NCBI GenBank assembly: GCA_937925645.1
Contig: CALAMB010000151.1
Coordinates: 1-9,477 of the forward strand
From: an uncultured Acidobacteriota bacterium
GTDB taxonomy: Bacteria; Acidobacteriota; JAAYUB01
Direction: 5' to 3'
Length of the DNA: 9,477 nucleotides
Part shown: positions 1 to 6,665 of the stretch, piece by piece
Position numbering within the stretch: position 1 is the stretch's first letter
Layout of the letters: every line of letters begins with the position of its first letter
The notes under the pieces: model-generated
What the model was told of the DNA's origin: nothing
Databases searched by the model: none
Seen by the model: only the letters and a program-made list of their open reading frames with translations
Position numbers and translations under genes: made by a program

Positions 1-17
1 CCGGAAACACGCGGCGA

Positions 18-707
18 TCAGCTTGGCGAGACGTCAGGATTGGCGCTGATCCCGCCGGCGGGTTCCAGCGGCCGTTCGATAAATTCGAAGCCCGCCGCAT
101 GAATGTCCGCCGTGCCGGCGGTCAGGTCCGCGACGTGGCGGCGCAGCGCGTCGGCGTCGGCCGGCGCCACCAGCACGCGGGCGGTCACGGTCTCGGCGAA
201 GGCGGGCGGCTGCAGGTGCCCCGCGCGGCGAAGTTCGCGCTCCAGCCGGTGCCAGTCGGCGTAGGCGCATCGGATTTCCAGCACCAGGTGGCGGGCCCGT
301 TCCACGATGCCGGCGGCGCGGATGCCCGCCTGCGCGGCGGCGCCGTACGCCCGGATCAGGCCGCCGGCGCCCAGCTTGATCCCGCCGAAATAGCGGGTCA
401 CCACCACGACCACGTTCCGCACGCCGTGCCGGTGCAGGCTTTCCAGAATGGGTTTGCCGGCGGTGCCGGCGGGCTCGCCGTCGTCGCTGGAGCGCTGGGT
501 CTCCACCTCCAGACCCACCCGGAAGGCGGAGCAGTTGTGGGTGGCATGCCAGTGCCGTTTCCGGACATCGGCGATGAAGGCGACGGCCGCCGCCTCGTCC
601 GCCGCGCGGCCCACGGCGGCGATGAAGCGGGACTTGTCGATCACCAGTTCGGCGACCGCGTCCCGTCCCACAGTCCGGTAGCATTGTGGCGAGTCGGAGT
701 TGTTCAT
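18..707 (-). CDS. yigZ: YigZ/IMPACT (UPF0029) family protein
   Basis: Predicted cytosolic protein of 229 residues from the YigZ/IMPACT family. Eukaryotic IMPACT is a translation-stress regulator that acts on GCN1; the role of the bacterial members is not settled. The N-terminal UPF0029 domain (about residues 20-130) carries both family hallmarks: SSDDGEPAGTAGKP at 73-86 and TRYFGGIKLGAGGL at 104-117. A C-terminal DUF1949-like alpha/beta domain follows (about 140-210), and a proline-rich tail of about 15 residues extends past the usual length of about 205. I chose the ATG at 707 because AGGA lies five bases upstream and the conserved region begins soon after; an in-frame ATG at 755 has no such site and overlaps the likely promoter. 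The gene lies 93 bases after the permease gene and has its own candidate promoter, so it is probably not functionally part of the transporter unit. Family assignment is secure; function is not. Confidence 0.93.
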   Translation of the reverse strand: MNNSDSPQCYRTVGRDAVAELVIDKSRFIAAVGRAADEAAAVAFIADVRKRHWHATHNCSAFRVGLEVETQRSSDDGEPAGTAGKPILESLHRHGVRNVVVVVTRYFGGIKLGAGGLIRAYGAAAQAGIRAAGIVERARHLVLEIRCAYADWHRLERELRRAGHLQPPAFAETVTARVLVAPADADALRRHVADLTAGTADIHAAGFEFIERPLEPAGGISANPDVSPS

Positions 708-721
708 GACGTTCCTGTGCG

Positions 722-736
722 CGGGCCGGCGGCCCG
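722..736 (-). other. Short hairpin in the yigZ leader
   Basis: A perfect inverted repeat, CGGGCC-(3)-GGCCCG, lies 14 bases before the yigZ start codon and just upstream of its AGGA site. There is no T-run after it, so it is not an intrinsic terminator. It would fall in the transcribed leader if the 751-780 promoter is used, where it could modulate translation. In so GC-rich a genome a chance 6-bp stem is also possible. Confidence 0.35.
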
Positions 737-750
737 AAGGATCGAGAGAC

Positions 751-780
751 AGCATACCCGAGGCGGCGGGGCGGAATCAA
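751..780 (-). promoter_or_regulatory. Candidate sigma70-type promoter for yigZ
   Basis: On the minus strand a -35-like TTGATT (775-780) and a -10-like TATGCT (751-756) are separated by 18 bases. Each matches the E. coli consensus at four of six positions. The site lies in the gap between the permease gene and yigZ, is the most AT-rich patch there, and would give a leader of about 35-40 bases. This is pattern matching only; the host's sigma factor preference is unknown. Confidence 0.4.
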
Positions 781-800
781 GGGGGGCGGGCCCGCTGCGT

Positions 801-1802
801 TCACTCTCGCTTGAAGGTTTGCCCCAGGGCCGCGGGCGGGCTGGCCCGGAGCAGGCGGAGCAGGCCGGCCAGGCGGCGACGTCCGCCCTCCGGCAGGAGG
901 GCCAGCAGACGGCTTGTCCACTCGGCCTGACCCACGTTCACCAGGACCAGCGTGAGGATCATGAAGGGGAACGGCGCCACCTGGAGCACCTGACTGGGGA
1001 TGCCGGGCAGGAACGGCTGCAGGACCACGCCCAGCCATTGGAGGAAGGCGAACAGATAGGCGCCCGCCGCGATCCGCAGCGGATGCCAGCCGCCGAAGAT
1101 GGTGAGGGCCAGCGCGATCCAGCCGAGACCGTCGAGCCCGCTGATGGTGCCCTTCCAGCCGGCCTTGACGCTGAGCGAGTACATCGGTCCCGCCAGCCCC
1201 ACCAGGGCGCCGCCGGCCACGGTGTACAGGTAACGCAGCCGGATCACGTCGGCGCCGCGTACGAAGGCGGCGGCGGGCTGTTCGCCCAGGCCGCGCAGGG
1301 TGAGGCCGGGCCGGGTGCGGTAGATCCACACCCAGGCCGCCGCGATCAGGAGGAAGCTGGCGTAGGTCATGACGTCCTGGCGGAACAGCATCGGACCGAC
1401 GACGGGCAGTCGCTCCAGCAACGGCACGGGCAGGATGTCGAGCCGGGGGCCGGCGGCGCCCATGACGGGTGCGCCCAGAAAGTACGCCAAATCCCTGAGC
1501 GTGAGCGCGAGGACGAAGCCGACGGCCACCTGGGACTGGCGCAGCGTGATGCCGGCGAAAGCCACGAGCAGCGCCGCGGCCGCGCCAACTGCCGCGCCAC
1601 ACAGGAAGCCCGCGGCCAGGCTGCCGGTGGCGACCGCCGCGGCAAAGCCCGCCATCGCCGACAGGATCAGCGTCCCGTTCAACGACAGGTTGACGACACC
1701 GGCGCGCTCGGAGATGGCCTCGCCAATGGCGGCGACGACCAGCGGTCCCGCAGTGGCGAGCACGCCGGCCAAACCGGTGAGCAGAATCGTCGGCCAGTCC
1801 AT
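801..1802 (-). CDS. BMP-type ABC transporter permease, second subunit (YufQ/NupQ-like)
   Basis: Integral inner-membrane protein of 333 residues from the BPD_transp_2 permease family (RbsC/LivH fold). It is the second of the two permeases that pair in nucleoside-type BMP importers. About eight hydrophobic segments can be seen. The family's conserved early motif (ERSGVVNIGLEG-like) appears as ERAGVVNLSLNG at residues 32-43, and the late loop as GLGWIALALTIFGGWHP at 225-241. Length matches the YufQ/NupQ class (about 320). The C-terminal 35 residues are a basic, Arg/Leu-rich cytoplasmic tail. I chose ATG at 1802 over the adjacent in-frame GTG at 1805 because GAGGA is four bases from the ATG but only one from the GTG. 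The gene starts ten bases after the stop of the first permease gene, so the two are almost certainly cotranscribed. The transported substrate cannot be read from the permease. Confidence 0.93.
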   Translation of the reverse strand: MDWPTILLTGLAGVLATAGPLVVAAIGEAISERAGVVNLSLNGTLILSAMAGFAAAVATGSLAAGFLCGAAVGAAAALLVAFAGITLRQSQVAVGFVLALTLRDLAYFLGAPVMGAAGPRLDILPVPLLERLPVVGPMLFRQDVMTYASFLLIAAAWVWIYRTRPGLTLRGLGEQPAAAFVRGADVIRLRYLYTVAGGALVGLAGPMYSLSVKAGWKGTISGLDGLGWIALALTIFGGWHPLRIAAGAYLFAFLQWLGVVLQPFLPGIPSQVLQVAPFPFMILTLVLVNVGQAEWTSRLLALLPEGGRRRLAGLLRLLRASPPAALGQTFKRE

Positions 1803-1812
1803 CACATCCTCG

Positions 1813-2856
1813 TCACGGCCGCGCCGCCGCCCGGTGGCGGAGGCCGTCGGAAAACAGTACGCCCAGCACCAGCAGACCCTGCAGCACTCCGGACAGGGAC
1901 GAGTCCAGCTGCAGGGCGATGGGCAGCTGGATGCCGCCGATGGTGATGGCGGCGAAGAACACGGCCACCGGCGCCACCCAGGCGGCCCGGCACCGGATGA
2001 TCAGGGCCACCATGAGCCCGAGAAAGCCGTACCCGCTGGAAATCGACGGGATCAGCCGGTGATAGACTGCGGTCACCTGCACGAACCCGGCGACGCCGGC
2101 CAGCGCGCCGCACAGGCCGAACGCCAGCAGCAGGTGGCGCCAGGCGGGCACGCCCAGCAGGTAGGCGGCCCGGAAGTTTCGTCCCACCGCCTTGAGCCGG
2201 AGGCCGAGCACGGTCCGGCTCAGCAGCAGCGCCACGGCGCCCACCGCCGCCAGCCCCAGCGCCACCGACCAGAAGCTGAGGCGGGTGCCGGCCAGCGCGG
2301 GCAGCCAGAGCGAATCGGGGAACGGTTCGGTACCGCTCATGGAGCCGATGCCCGGCCGCTTCCACGGACCGAAGATGAGCCACAGGATCAGGGCGGAGGC
2401 GATGAAGTTCAACCCCAGCCCGCCGAAGATCTCGTTGACGCCGCCGACGGTCTTCAGCAAGCCGCTCAGCATCGCCCACGCGGCGCCGGCCATCATCCCG
2501 GCCGCCAGCGCGACGGACAGCACCGCCCAGGCGGGCAGGGGCGCGTCCTGAAGAAGCCGCAGCGAACCGGTGACGCCAATCGCGCCCATGACGATCTGCC
2601 CCTCGATGCCGATGTTCCACAGGCCGGCGGCGAACGTGACGAGCAATCCGGCGGTGACGAGCGCCAGCGGTCCCCAGACCACCAGGACGTCGGCCAATCG
2701 GGTGACGGAGCCGAACGCGCCCAGGCCGATCTGTCGGAACACCTCAACAGGCGAGGCGCCGGCCAGCAGCAGCAAGCCGGAGGCGGCCAGCAGCGCCAGA
2801 ATGACGCCGCCCGCCTGCCGGCCGGCCTGCTGACACAGGACGCGTGCGCGAATCAT
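1813..2856 (-). CDS. BMP-type ABC transporter permease, first subunit (YufP/NupP-like)
   Basis: Integral inner-membrane protein of 347 residues from the BPD_transp_2 family, the first permease of a BMP/nucleoside-type ABC importer; YufP/NupP is about the same length. Visible family motifs are LWNIGIEGQIVMGAIG at residues 79-94 (the NIGxEGQ signature), GGVNEIFGGLGLNFIA at 138-153, and SGYGFLGLMVALI at 274-286. The N-terminal segment (about 15-33) is a transmembrane helix, and a hydrophilic outer loop lies at about 164-190 as usual in this subfamily. Its ATG overlaps the stop of the ATPase gene as ATGA, showing translational coupling, and the second permease gene begins within ten bases downstream. 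It should form a heterodimeric channel with that second permease, driven by the ATPase encoded just upstream. Confidence 0.94.
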   Translation of the reverse strand: MIRARVLCQQAGRQAGGVILALLAASGLLLLAGASPVEVFRQIGLGAFGSVTRLADVLVVWGPLALVTAGLLVTFAAGLWNIGIEGQIVMGAIGVTGSLRLLQDAPLPAWAVLSVALAAGMMAGAAWAMLSGLLKTVGGVNEIFGGLGLNFIASALILWLIFGPWKRPGIGSMSGTEPFPDSLWLPALAGTRLSFWSVALGLAAVGAVALLLSRTVLGLRLKAVGRNFRAAYLLGVPAWRHLLLAFGLCGALAGVAGFVQVTAVYHRLIPSISSGYGFLGLMVALIIRCRAAWVAPVAVFFAAITIGGIQLPIALQLDSSLSGVLQGLLVLGVLFSDGLRHRAAARP

Positions 2857-4334
2857 CCCGCGGCCTCCCGGTCCCAGCCCTTGCCCCCGATGAGCCGGCC
2901 CAGTTCCTCGCGGTCCGTGCGGCTTGGATCCAGTGGCGGCGAACTACGCCCGCAGAAGAACACCACGATCCGGTCGCTGTGGGCGCGGATCTCGTCCAGG
3001 TCGGATGACAGGAACAGGATGGCCGCGCCCGCCCGGCAGTGCGCGCGCAAACGGGTCCAGACGGCGGCGGCCGATTCCAAATCCAACCCCCGCGTGGGCT
3101 CTTCGATGAGGATCAGCGCCAGCGGCGGGGCCAGCAACGACAGCAGCGCCCGTTGCTGGTTGCCGCCCGACAGCTCCCGCATCAGACTGTCGGGGCTTCC
3201 CCTGATGGCGAAGTCACGGATCCGCTCCTCGGCCGCTTCAAGGGCTCGGGGACGATCGATGAACAGGCGCCGCGGCGGCTGAACCAGCAGCAGGTGTTCG
3301 GACAGGTTCATGTCGCCGATCAATCCTTCCTCAAGGCGCGCCGTGGGCACGAACACAACCCCGTGACGGCGGCATGACGGGTAGACCTGTCCCGTCAGAT
3401 CCCGGCCGTTCACCCGCACGGTGCCGGCAACGGGTCGCACCAGGCCCGCGCATGTCCGCAGCAGGAGTCGCTGGCCGCTGCCGGTGAGACCGGCCAGGCC
3501 TACCACCTCGCCCGCCCTCAGGTCGAAATCCAGCGGCGCCAGCCGGAGCCGGTCGTCCATGGCCGACAGCGCGCGCAGCTCCAGGACGGGCCGCCCCGGA
3601 GCCGCCGGTTCCCGTTGGGGAAAAACGATCGGCCGGCCGAACATCAGGGCCACCAACTCCGCGGTGGTATACGGCGGCACCTGCGCGCCGGCCAGCGCCC
3701 CGGAACGGAGGACGGCCACCCGGTGGCACAGCGATTCCACTTCTTCGAGCTTGTGGGAAACGAACAGGACGGTGCGGCCTTCAACGGCCAGCCGCCGCAG
3801 CGTCTCGAAGAGCTGGGCCTTTTGCGCTGCGCTGATTCCGGTGGTGGGTTCGTCCAGGATCAGAACCCGCACATCCAGGCTCAGCAGGCGCAGGATTTCC
3901 AGCTGCTGGCGCTCGCCCACCGTCAGCGTGTCCAGGCAGGCGCGGGGGTCGATGGCGAAGCCGAATGTTCCGGCCAGCTCGCGCAGGCGGCGCGTCGCCG
4001 CCGAACGCGACGGGAAAAAACGCTCCGGCCGGCCGGACATGAAATTCTCCAGCACCGTGAGGGTGGGGTAGTCCAGAGGATCCTGATGCAGCATCCCGAC
4101 GCCCGTCCGAACCGCGTCAGCCGGGTGGCGGAAGATGACCGGAGTCCCGTCGAGCCGGATCTCGCCGCTGTCGGGACGGAGAAAGCCCGACAGTATTTTC
4201 ATCAGGGTGCTCTTGCCGGCGCCGTTCTCGCCGAGCAGTCCCTGGATGGTGCCGCCGGGCACAGCGAGCGTCACGCGATCGCAGGCGATGACGCGGCCGA
4301 ATGTCTTGCGAATGTCCTGCAGGGTGATGTCCAT
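2853..4334 (-). CDS. Double-domain ABC transporter ATPase of a BMP/nucleoside-type importer (YufO/NupO-like)
   Basis: Cytosolic ATPase of 493 residues with two fused ABC domains, the layout of RbsA/YufO proteins (about 500-510). Domain 1 is complete: Walker A GENGAGKST (35-43), Q-loop Q84, signature LTVGERQQ (137-144), Walker B VLILDEPT (157-164), switch His194. Domain 2 is degenerate: Walker A reads GLTGSGQR (282-289) with Gln for Lys, the Walker B Asp is Glu411, and the switch His is Ser444, but its signature LSGGNQQ (388-394) is intact. Domain 1 Walker A plus domain 2 signature can therefore form one working ATP site, and the other is probably non-hydrolytic. Changes of this kind are common in the family. 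The gene follows the binding-protein gene after 55 bases, has no visible Shine-Dalgarno, and overlaps the first permease gene by four bases (ATGA). Confidence 0.95.
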   Translation of the reverse strand: MDITLQDIRKTFGRVIACDRVTLAVPGGTIQGLLGENGAGKSTLMKILSGFLRPDSGEIRLDGTPVIFRHPADAVRTGVGMLHQDPLDYPTLTVLENFMSGRPERFFPSRSAATRRLRELAGTFGFAIDPRACLDTLTVGERQQLEILRLLSLDVRVLILDEPTTGISAAQKAQLFETLRRLAVEGRTVLFVSHKLEEVESLCHRVAVLRSGALAGAQVPPYTTAELVALMFGRPIVFPQREPAAPGRPVLELRALSAMDDRLRLAPLDFDLRAGEVVGLAGLTGSGQRLLLRTCAGLVRPVAGTVRVNGRDLTGQVYPSCRRHGVVFVPTARLEEGLIGDMNLSEHLLLVQPPRRLFIDRPRALEAAEERIRDFAIRGSPDSLMRELSGGNQQRALLSLLAPPLALILIEEPTRGLDLESAAAVWTRLRAHCRAGAAILFLSSDLDEIRAHSDRIVVFFCGRSSPPLDPSRTDREELGRLIGGKGWDREAAG

Positions 4335-4364
4335 GACGCCGTTCAGGGATCCCGCGAAACGGCC

Positions 4365-4383
4365 GGCCGGCAGGCGGCCGGCC
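4365..4383 (-). other. Intercistronic hairpin between binding-protein and ATPase genes
   Basis: A perfect inverted repeat, GGCCGGC-(5)-GCCGGCC on either strand, begins seven bases after the stop codon of the BMP lipoprotein gene. There is no T-run behind it, so it is unlikely to be a full terminator. Stem-loops in this position of importer operons, as in malE-malF, are known to protect the upstream binding-protein message and lower the level of downstream subunits. That role here is inference. Confidence 0.5.
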
Positions 4384-4389
4384 CGGTGG

Positions 4390-5613
4390 TCATTGGTTCG
4401 AGACGCTCTGGCCCGTCATCCCCTGGAGCAGCTGCGGCAGGTACCAGACCTGGGTGTCGGTGGCCGTCTCGCCGGGCTTGAGGAAGACGGTGCCGTCCTG
4501 ATACCGCAGCGGTCCCGTCCACAGGTTCAGGCCGCCGGCCAGGGCGCCGATGAACGCGTCCAGCTCCTGCGCGGCGGCGGGCGGCAGCGCCGCGCCCTTC
4601 TGGAACCCGACGGCGGAGCGGTCGGGGTTGTTGATGTCCGACCAGTCGGGGTCGAGCCATTGGAACGACGGCTGCCAGGTTCCGGCGCGGACGGCCTCCA
4701 CGTGCTGGACGTACGCCGGTCCCCAGTTGTAGTAGGGCACGCCCAGGCAGTTGCCTTCGGCTTCGGCGCAGGCGTTCACGTAGTCGTAAGGGATGGCCCA
4801 CGCGGGTTTGTCCGGAGTGGAAAACTTCTTGGCTTCCGCCAGCGCCTCGGTGGTGTCGATGCCCGACACGATCACGTCAAAGCCGCTGGAGAAAAATCCG
4901 TCCGCCACCTGGGTGGGATCGGCGGTGACGCCGGGTACGTTGAACCAGAAGCCGATCCACGACACCTTGAAGCGGAGCTGTCCCGGATCGCGCTTGAGCA
5001 CCTGCGTCCAGGCGTGGCGGGCGCCCAGGTAGGTTGCGGCCGCCAGGCGGCGCGTCTCGTCGTTGATGAGCGGGCCCAGGTAGCCGATCCGGCCGGTGCG
5101 GGTGGTCATGGCCGCGACGAATCCGGCCATGGCCGCGCCGTGTTCCATCCGCCCCATGACGTTGGCCAGGTTGGGCAGCCGGGCGAAGTCACGGCCCTTC
5201 GGCCAGGCGTTGTCTCCGGAGATGTGGATGATCGGAATGTCAGGATGGGCGCGGGCGAACTCCAGCGCGCCGTCTTTCATGTCATCGGAGTTGAAGATGA
5301 TCAGGCGGGCGCCGCGGTCCAGCAGGTCGTTCGCGAGCTGGGCGGGGGTGGTCCCCGGCCGGTCCGCGGGGTTGACCTTGTCCACGTAAACCATCCGGGT
5401 GCCGGACACGTTTTTTTCAACGTACTGGCCCGCCTCGAAATGAGCCTGGCTCCACCCGCGATCATTGGCCGGTCCCACCATCAGCAGGCCGAACACGAAC
5501 TCGTCCGTGCGGGGCGTCGCGACGTCGGGGGACGGACCGGAACCGCAGCCGGCCAGGCCGACCAGCAACAGTCCCGCCAGCAACCGCATTCCCCAGGCTC
5601 CAGGTCTTGCCAT
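4390..5613 (-). CDS. BMP-family ABC transporter substrate-binding lipoprotein
   Basis: Substrate-binding lipoprotein of 407 residues for the importer encoded downstream. A lipoprotein signal peptide ends in the lipobox LAGC with acyl-Cys23, so the mature protein is membrane-anchored and faces the periplasm. The remainder is a two-lobed periplasmic-binding fold of the BMP/PnrA family. Its first ligand-side loop reads GPANDRGWSQAH (47-58), not the FND-type loop of PnrA and TmpC nucleoside receptors. C282 and C289 may form a disulfide before the conserved YYNWGPAYV (294-302). The end, DGTVFLKPG plus QVWYLPQLLQGM (373-399), resembles the long BMP subgroup that includes proposed purine-base binders. 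GGAGGT five bases before the ATG supports this start; an inner ATG at 5589 would also leave a usable signal peptide. Transporter subunit is nearly certain; nucleoside, purine or related ligand is inferred from family. Confidence 0.94.
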   Translation of the reverse strand: MARPGAWGMRLLAGLLLVGLAGCGSGPSPDVATPRTDEFVFGLLMVGPANDRGWSQAHFEAGQYVEKNVSGTRMVYVDKVNPADRPGTTPAQLANDLLDRGARLIIFNSDDMKDGALEFARAHPDIPIIHISGDNAWPKGRDFARLPNLANVMGRMEHGAAMAGFVAAMTTRTGRIGYLGPLINDETRRLAAATYLGARHAWTQVLKRDPGQLRFKVSWIGFWFNVPGVTADPTQVADGFFSSGFDVIVSGIDTTEALAEAKKFSTPDKPAWAIPYDYVNACAEAEGNCLGVPYYNWGPAYVQHVEAVRAGTWQPSFQWLDPDWSDINNPDRSAVGFQKGAALPPAAAQELDAFIGALAGGLNLWTGPLRYQDGTVFLKPGETATDTQVWYLPQLLQGMTGQSVSNQ

Positions 5614-5639
5614 GCGCGACCTCCGGTGTGTTTGGCCCT

Positions 5640-5668
5640 ATTCTGGCAGAGGCCCCCGGACTCTGCAA
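5640..5668 (-). promoter_or_regulatory. Candidate promoter of the BMP transporter operon
   Basis: Minus-strand TTGCAG (5663-5668, three of six consensus bases) and CAGAAT (5640-5645, four of six) are 17 bases apart. The site follows directly after the T-run of the upstream terminator, so this is where a new promoter is expected. It would give a leader of about 20 bases to the lipoprotein ATG. The weak -35 and the inverted repeat in the spacer suggest dependence on a regulator. Confidence 0.4.
5646..5666. repeat. Inverted repeat in the BMP promoter spacer, candidate operator
   Basis: Perfect 6-base arms GCAGAG (5646-5651) and CTCTGC (5661-5666) are separated by nine GC-rich bases. The repeat fills the spacer of the proposed promoter and overlaps its -35 box, a placement typical of transcription-factor operators. 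It has no T-run on its downstream side, so a terminator role is unlikely. No regulator gene lies in the window, so the binding protein is unknown. Confidence 0.4.
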
Positions 5669-5695
5669 ATAAAAAAACCCGGCCGGAGGCCGGGT
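5667..5695 (-). terminator. Rho-independent terminator of the decarboxylase-ftcD operon
   Basis: Minus-strand ACCCGGCC-(3)-GGCCGGGT forms a perfect 8-bp stem (5677-5695) with a three-base TCC loop. The transcript then reads seven T residues and continues ATTT. It lies 34 bases after the ftcD stop codon and separates the two operons of the window. This is a textbook intrinsic terminator in the direction of the genes. Confidence 0.92.
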
Positions 5696-5729
5696 GGTGA
5701 TGTCAAGGCCTACGGAGCCGGCCGGGCGT

Positions 5730-6656
5730 TCAGTCGGTGAAGAGAAACTTCTCGTCGAGGTGCTTCTGGATGTTCCGTTCCAGCAGCTTCTCGTGGTCGA
5801 ATCCCCGGATGCCCATGTAGTACTCGGCCGATTCGATAAAGGCGATCTCCGGAATCAATCCGATCATCTCGACGGGTCCGATCGAGATGCCGAACCGCCG
5901 GCATTCCATCCGCAGCATTTCGATCACCCGGTACATCGGGGTTTCGCTGAAATTGTGAATGGACACCGTGATCAGCGGGTGCTGGGTGACCTGGTCGCAG
6001 CCCAGGTGGGCCTTGACGTGGGGCAGGCCGCCGTGGCCCCACTGCATGATCTGGCATACGGCGCGGGCCGCCTCCATGTCGGTGGTGTTGAGCAGCACGC
6101 TGAAGCTGATCAGAGGATGGCGGGCGCCGATGATGGTGGCACCGGTGTCCGCCGGAAAGGATTCGGGGCCGAAATCGGGGCGCCAGCGGGGCTCCTTGAT
6201 CTTTTCGGCGAAGCCCTCGTACTCGCCCTCGCGGATGTTGTCGATGTCGCGGCGGGCCGGGTAGCGCGCGGACTCGCTGAACAGGTACACCGGAATCTTG
6301 AACCGCGCGGCCACCTGCTCGGCGAACTCCACGGACATCTGGACGGCCTCGGCGATGGTGGCGTCCTTGAGGGGGACGAACGGGAAGACGTCCACCGAAC
6401 CGATGCGGGGGTAGGCGCCCTGGTGCCGCCGCATGTCGATCCGCGCCAGCGCGATTTCGTACAGCAGCATGCCGCCTTCGAAGATGGCGTCACGCGGGCC
6501 GGTGAAACCGAAGACCGTCCGGTTGCGGATGTGGTCCAGGGACACGTCCAGCATCATCAGATTGGTCACGCCGTTGAGCCGGGCGGACAGCTCCTCGATG
6601 AGCTTCTGGTCGCGGCCTTCGCAGATGTTGGGGATCACGGCGATGATCTTGCTCAT
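5730..6656 (-). CDS. ftcD: Single-domain glutamate formimidoyltransferase homologue with altered active site
   Basis: Cytosolic protein of 308 residues from the formiminotransferase family. Characterised members move the formimino group of formiminoglutamate, a histidine breakdown product, to tetrahydrofolate. Both FT subdomains are present: VIPNICEGRD (7-16), NRTV (45-48), RIDMRRHQGAYPRIGSVDVF (72-91) and DFGPESF plus GATIIGAR in the second. There is no cyclodeaminase domain. The first 84 residues align without a gap to mammalian FTCD as I recall it, placing Tyr82 (codon TAC) where the catalytic His82 sits and Ser39 where Asp39 sits. It is therefore either a divergent enzyme with another donor or mechanism, or a non-catalytic paralogue. 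AGGAGG lies five bases before the ATG and contains the last two bases of the beta-subunit stop codon, so translation is coupled to the Na+-pump gene. Family is secure; glutamate formimidoyltransferase activity is uncertain. Confidence 0.93.
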   Translation of the reverse strand: MSKIIAVIPNICEGRDQKLIEELSARLNGVTNLMMLDVSLDHIRNRTVFGFTGPRDAIFEGGMLLYEIALARIDMRRHQGAYPRIGSVDVFPFVPLKDATIAEAVQMSVEFAEQVAARFKIPVYLFSESARYPARRDIDNIREGEYEGFAEKIKEPRWRPDFGPESFPADTGATIIGARHPLISFSVLLNTTDMEAARAVCQIMQWGHGGLPHVKAHLGCDQVTQHPLITVSIHNFSETPMYRVIEMLRMECRRFGISIGPVEMIGLIPEIAFIESAEYYMGIRGFDHEKLLERNIQKHLDEKFLFTD

Positions 6657-6665
6657 GGTCGCCTC

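Noticed and set aside
786..795. Palindrome GCGGGCCCGC just after the second permease gene as a terminator
   Set aside because: A perfect 10-base palindrome leaves no room for a loop, and the following bases are C-rich with only two T. Too weak to call a terminator.
1803..1805. GTG at 1805 as start of the second permease
   Set aside because: The GAGGA site is only one base from it, too close for initiation. The adjacent ATG at 1802 fits better.
99..3282. Long plus-strand open frames (for example 99-1946 and 1369-3282)
   Set aside because: They run antisense to well-recognised minus-strand genes, and their translations are low-complexity Arg/Gly/Gln/Pro/His sequence with no family motif. Such frames are expected on the opposite strand of GC-rich genes.
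3331..3377. Degenerate second nucleotide-binding domain as a sign of mutation
   Set aside because: Loss of the Walker A Lys and of the switch His in the second domain is usual in RbsA/YufO-type fused ATPases. It is a family trait, not damage.
5701..5706. Perfect TTGACA -35 box on the minus strand after ftcD
   Set aside because: The bases 16-18 downstream are the GC stem of the terminator, with no -10-like hexamer. It is most likely chance.
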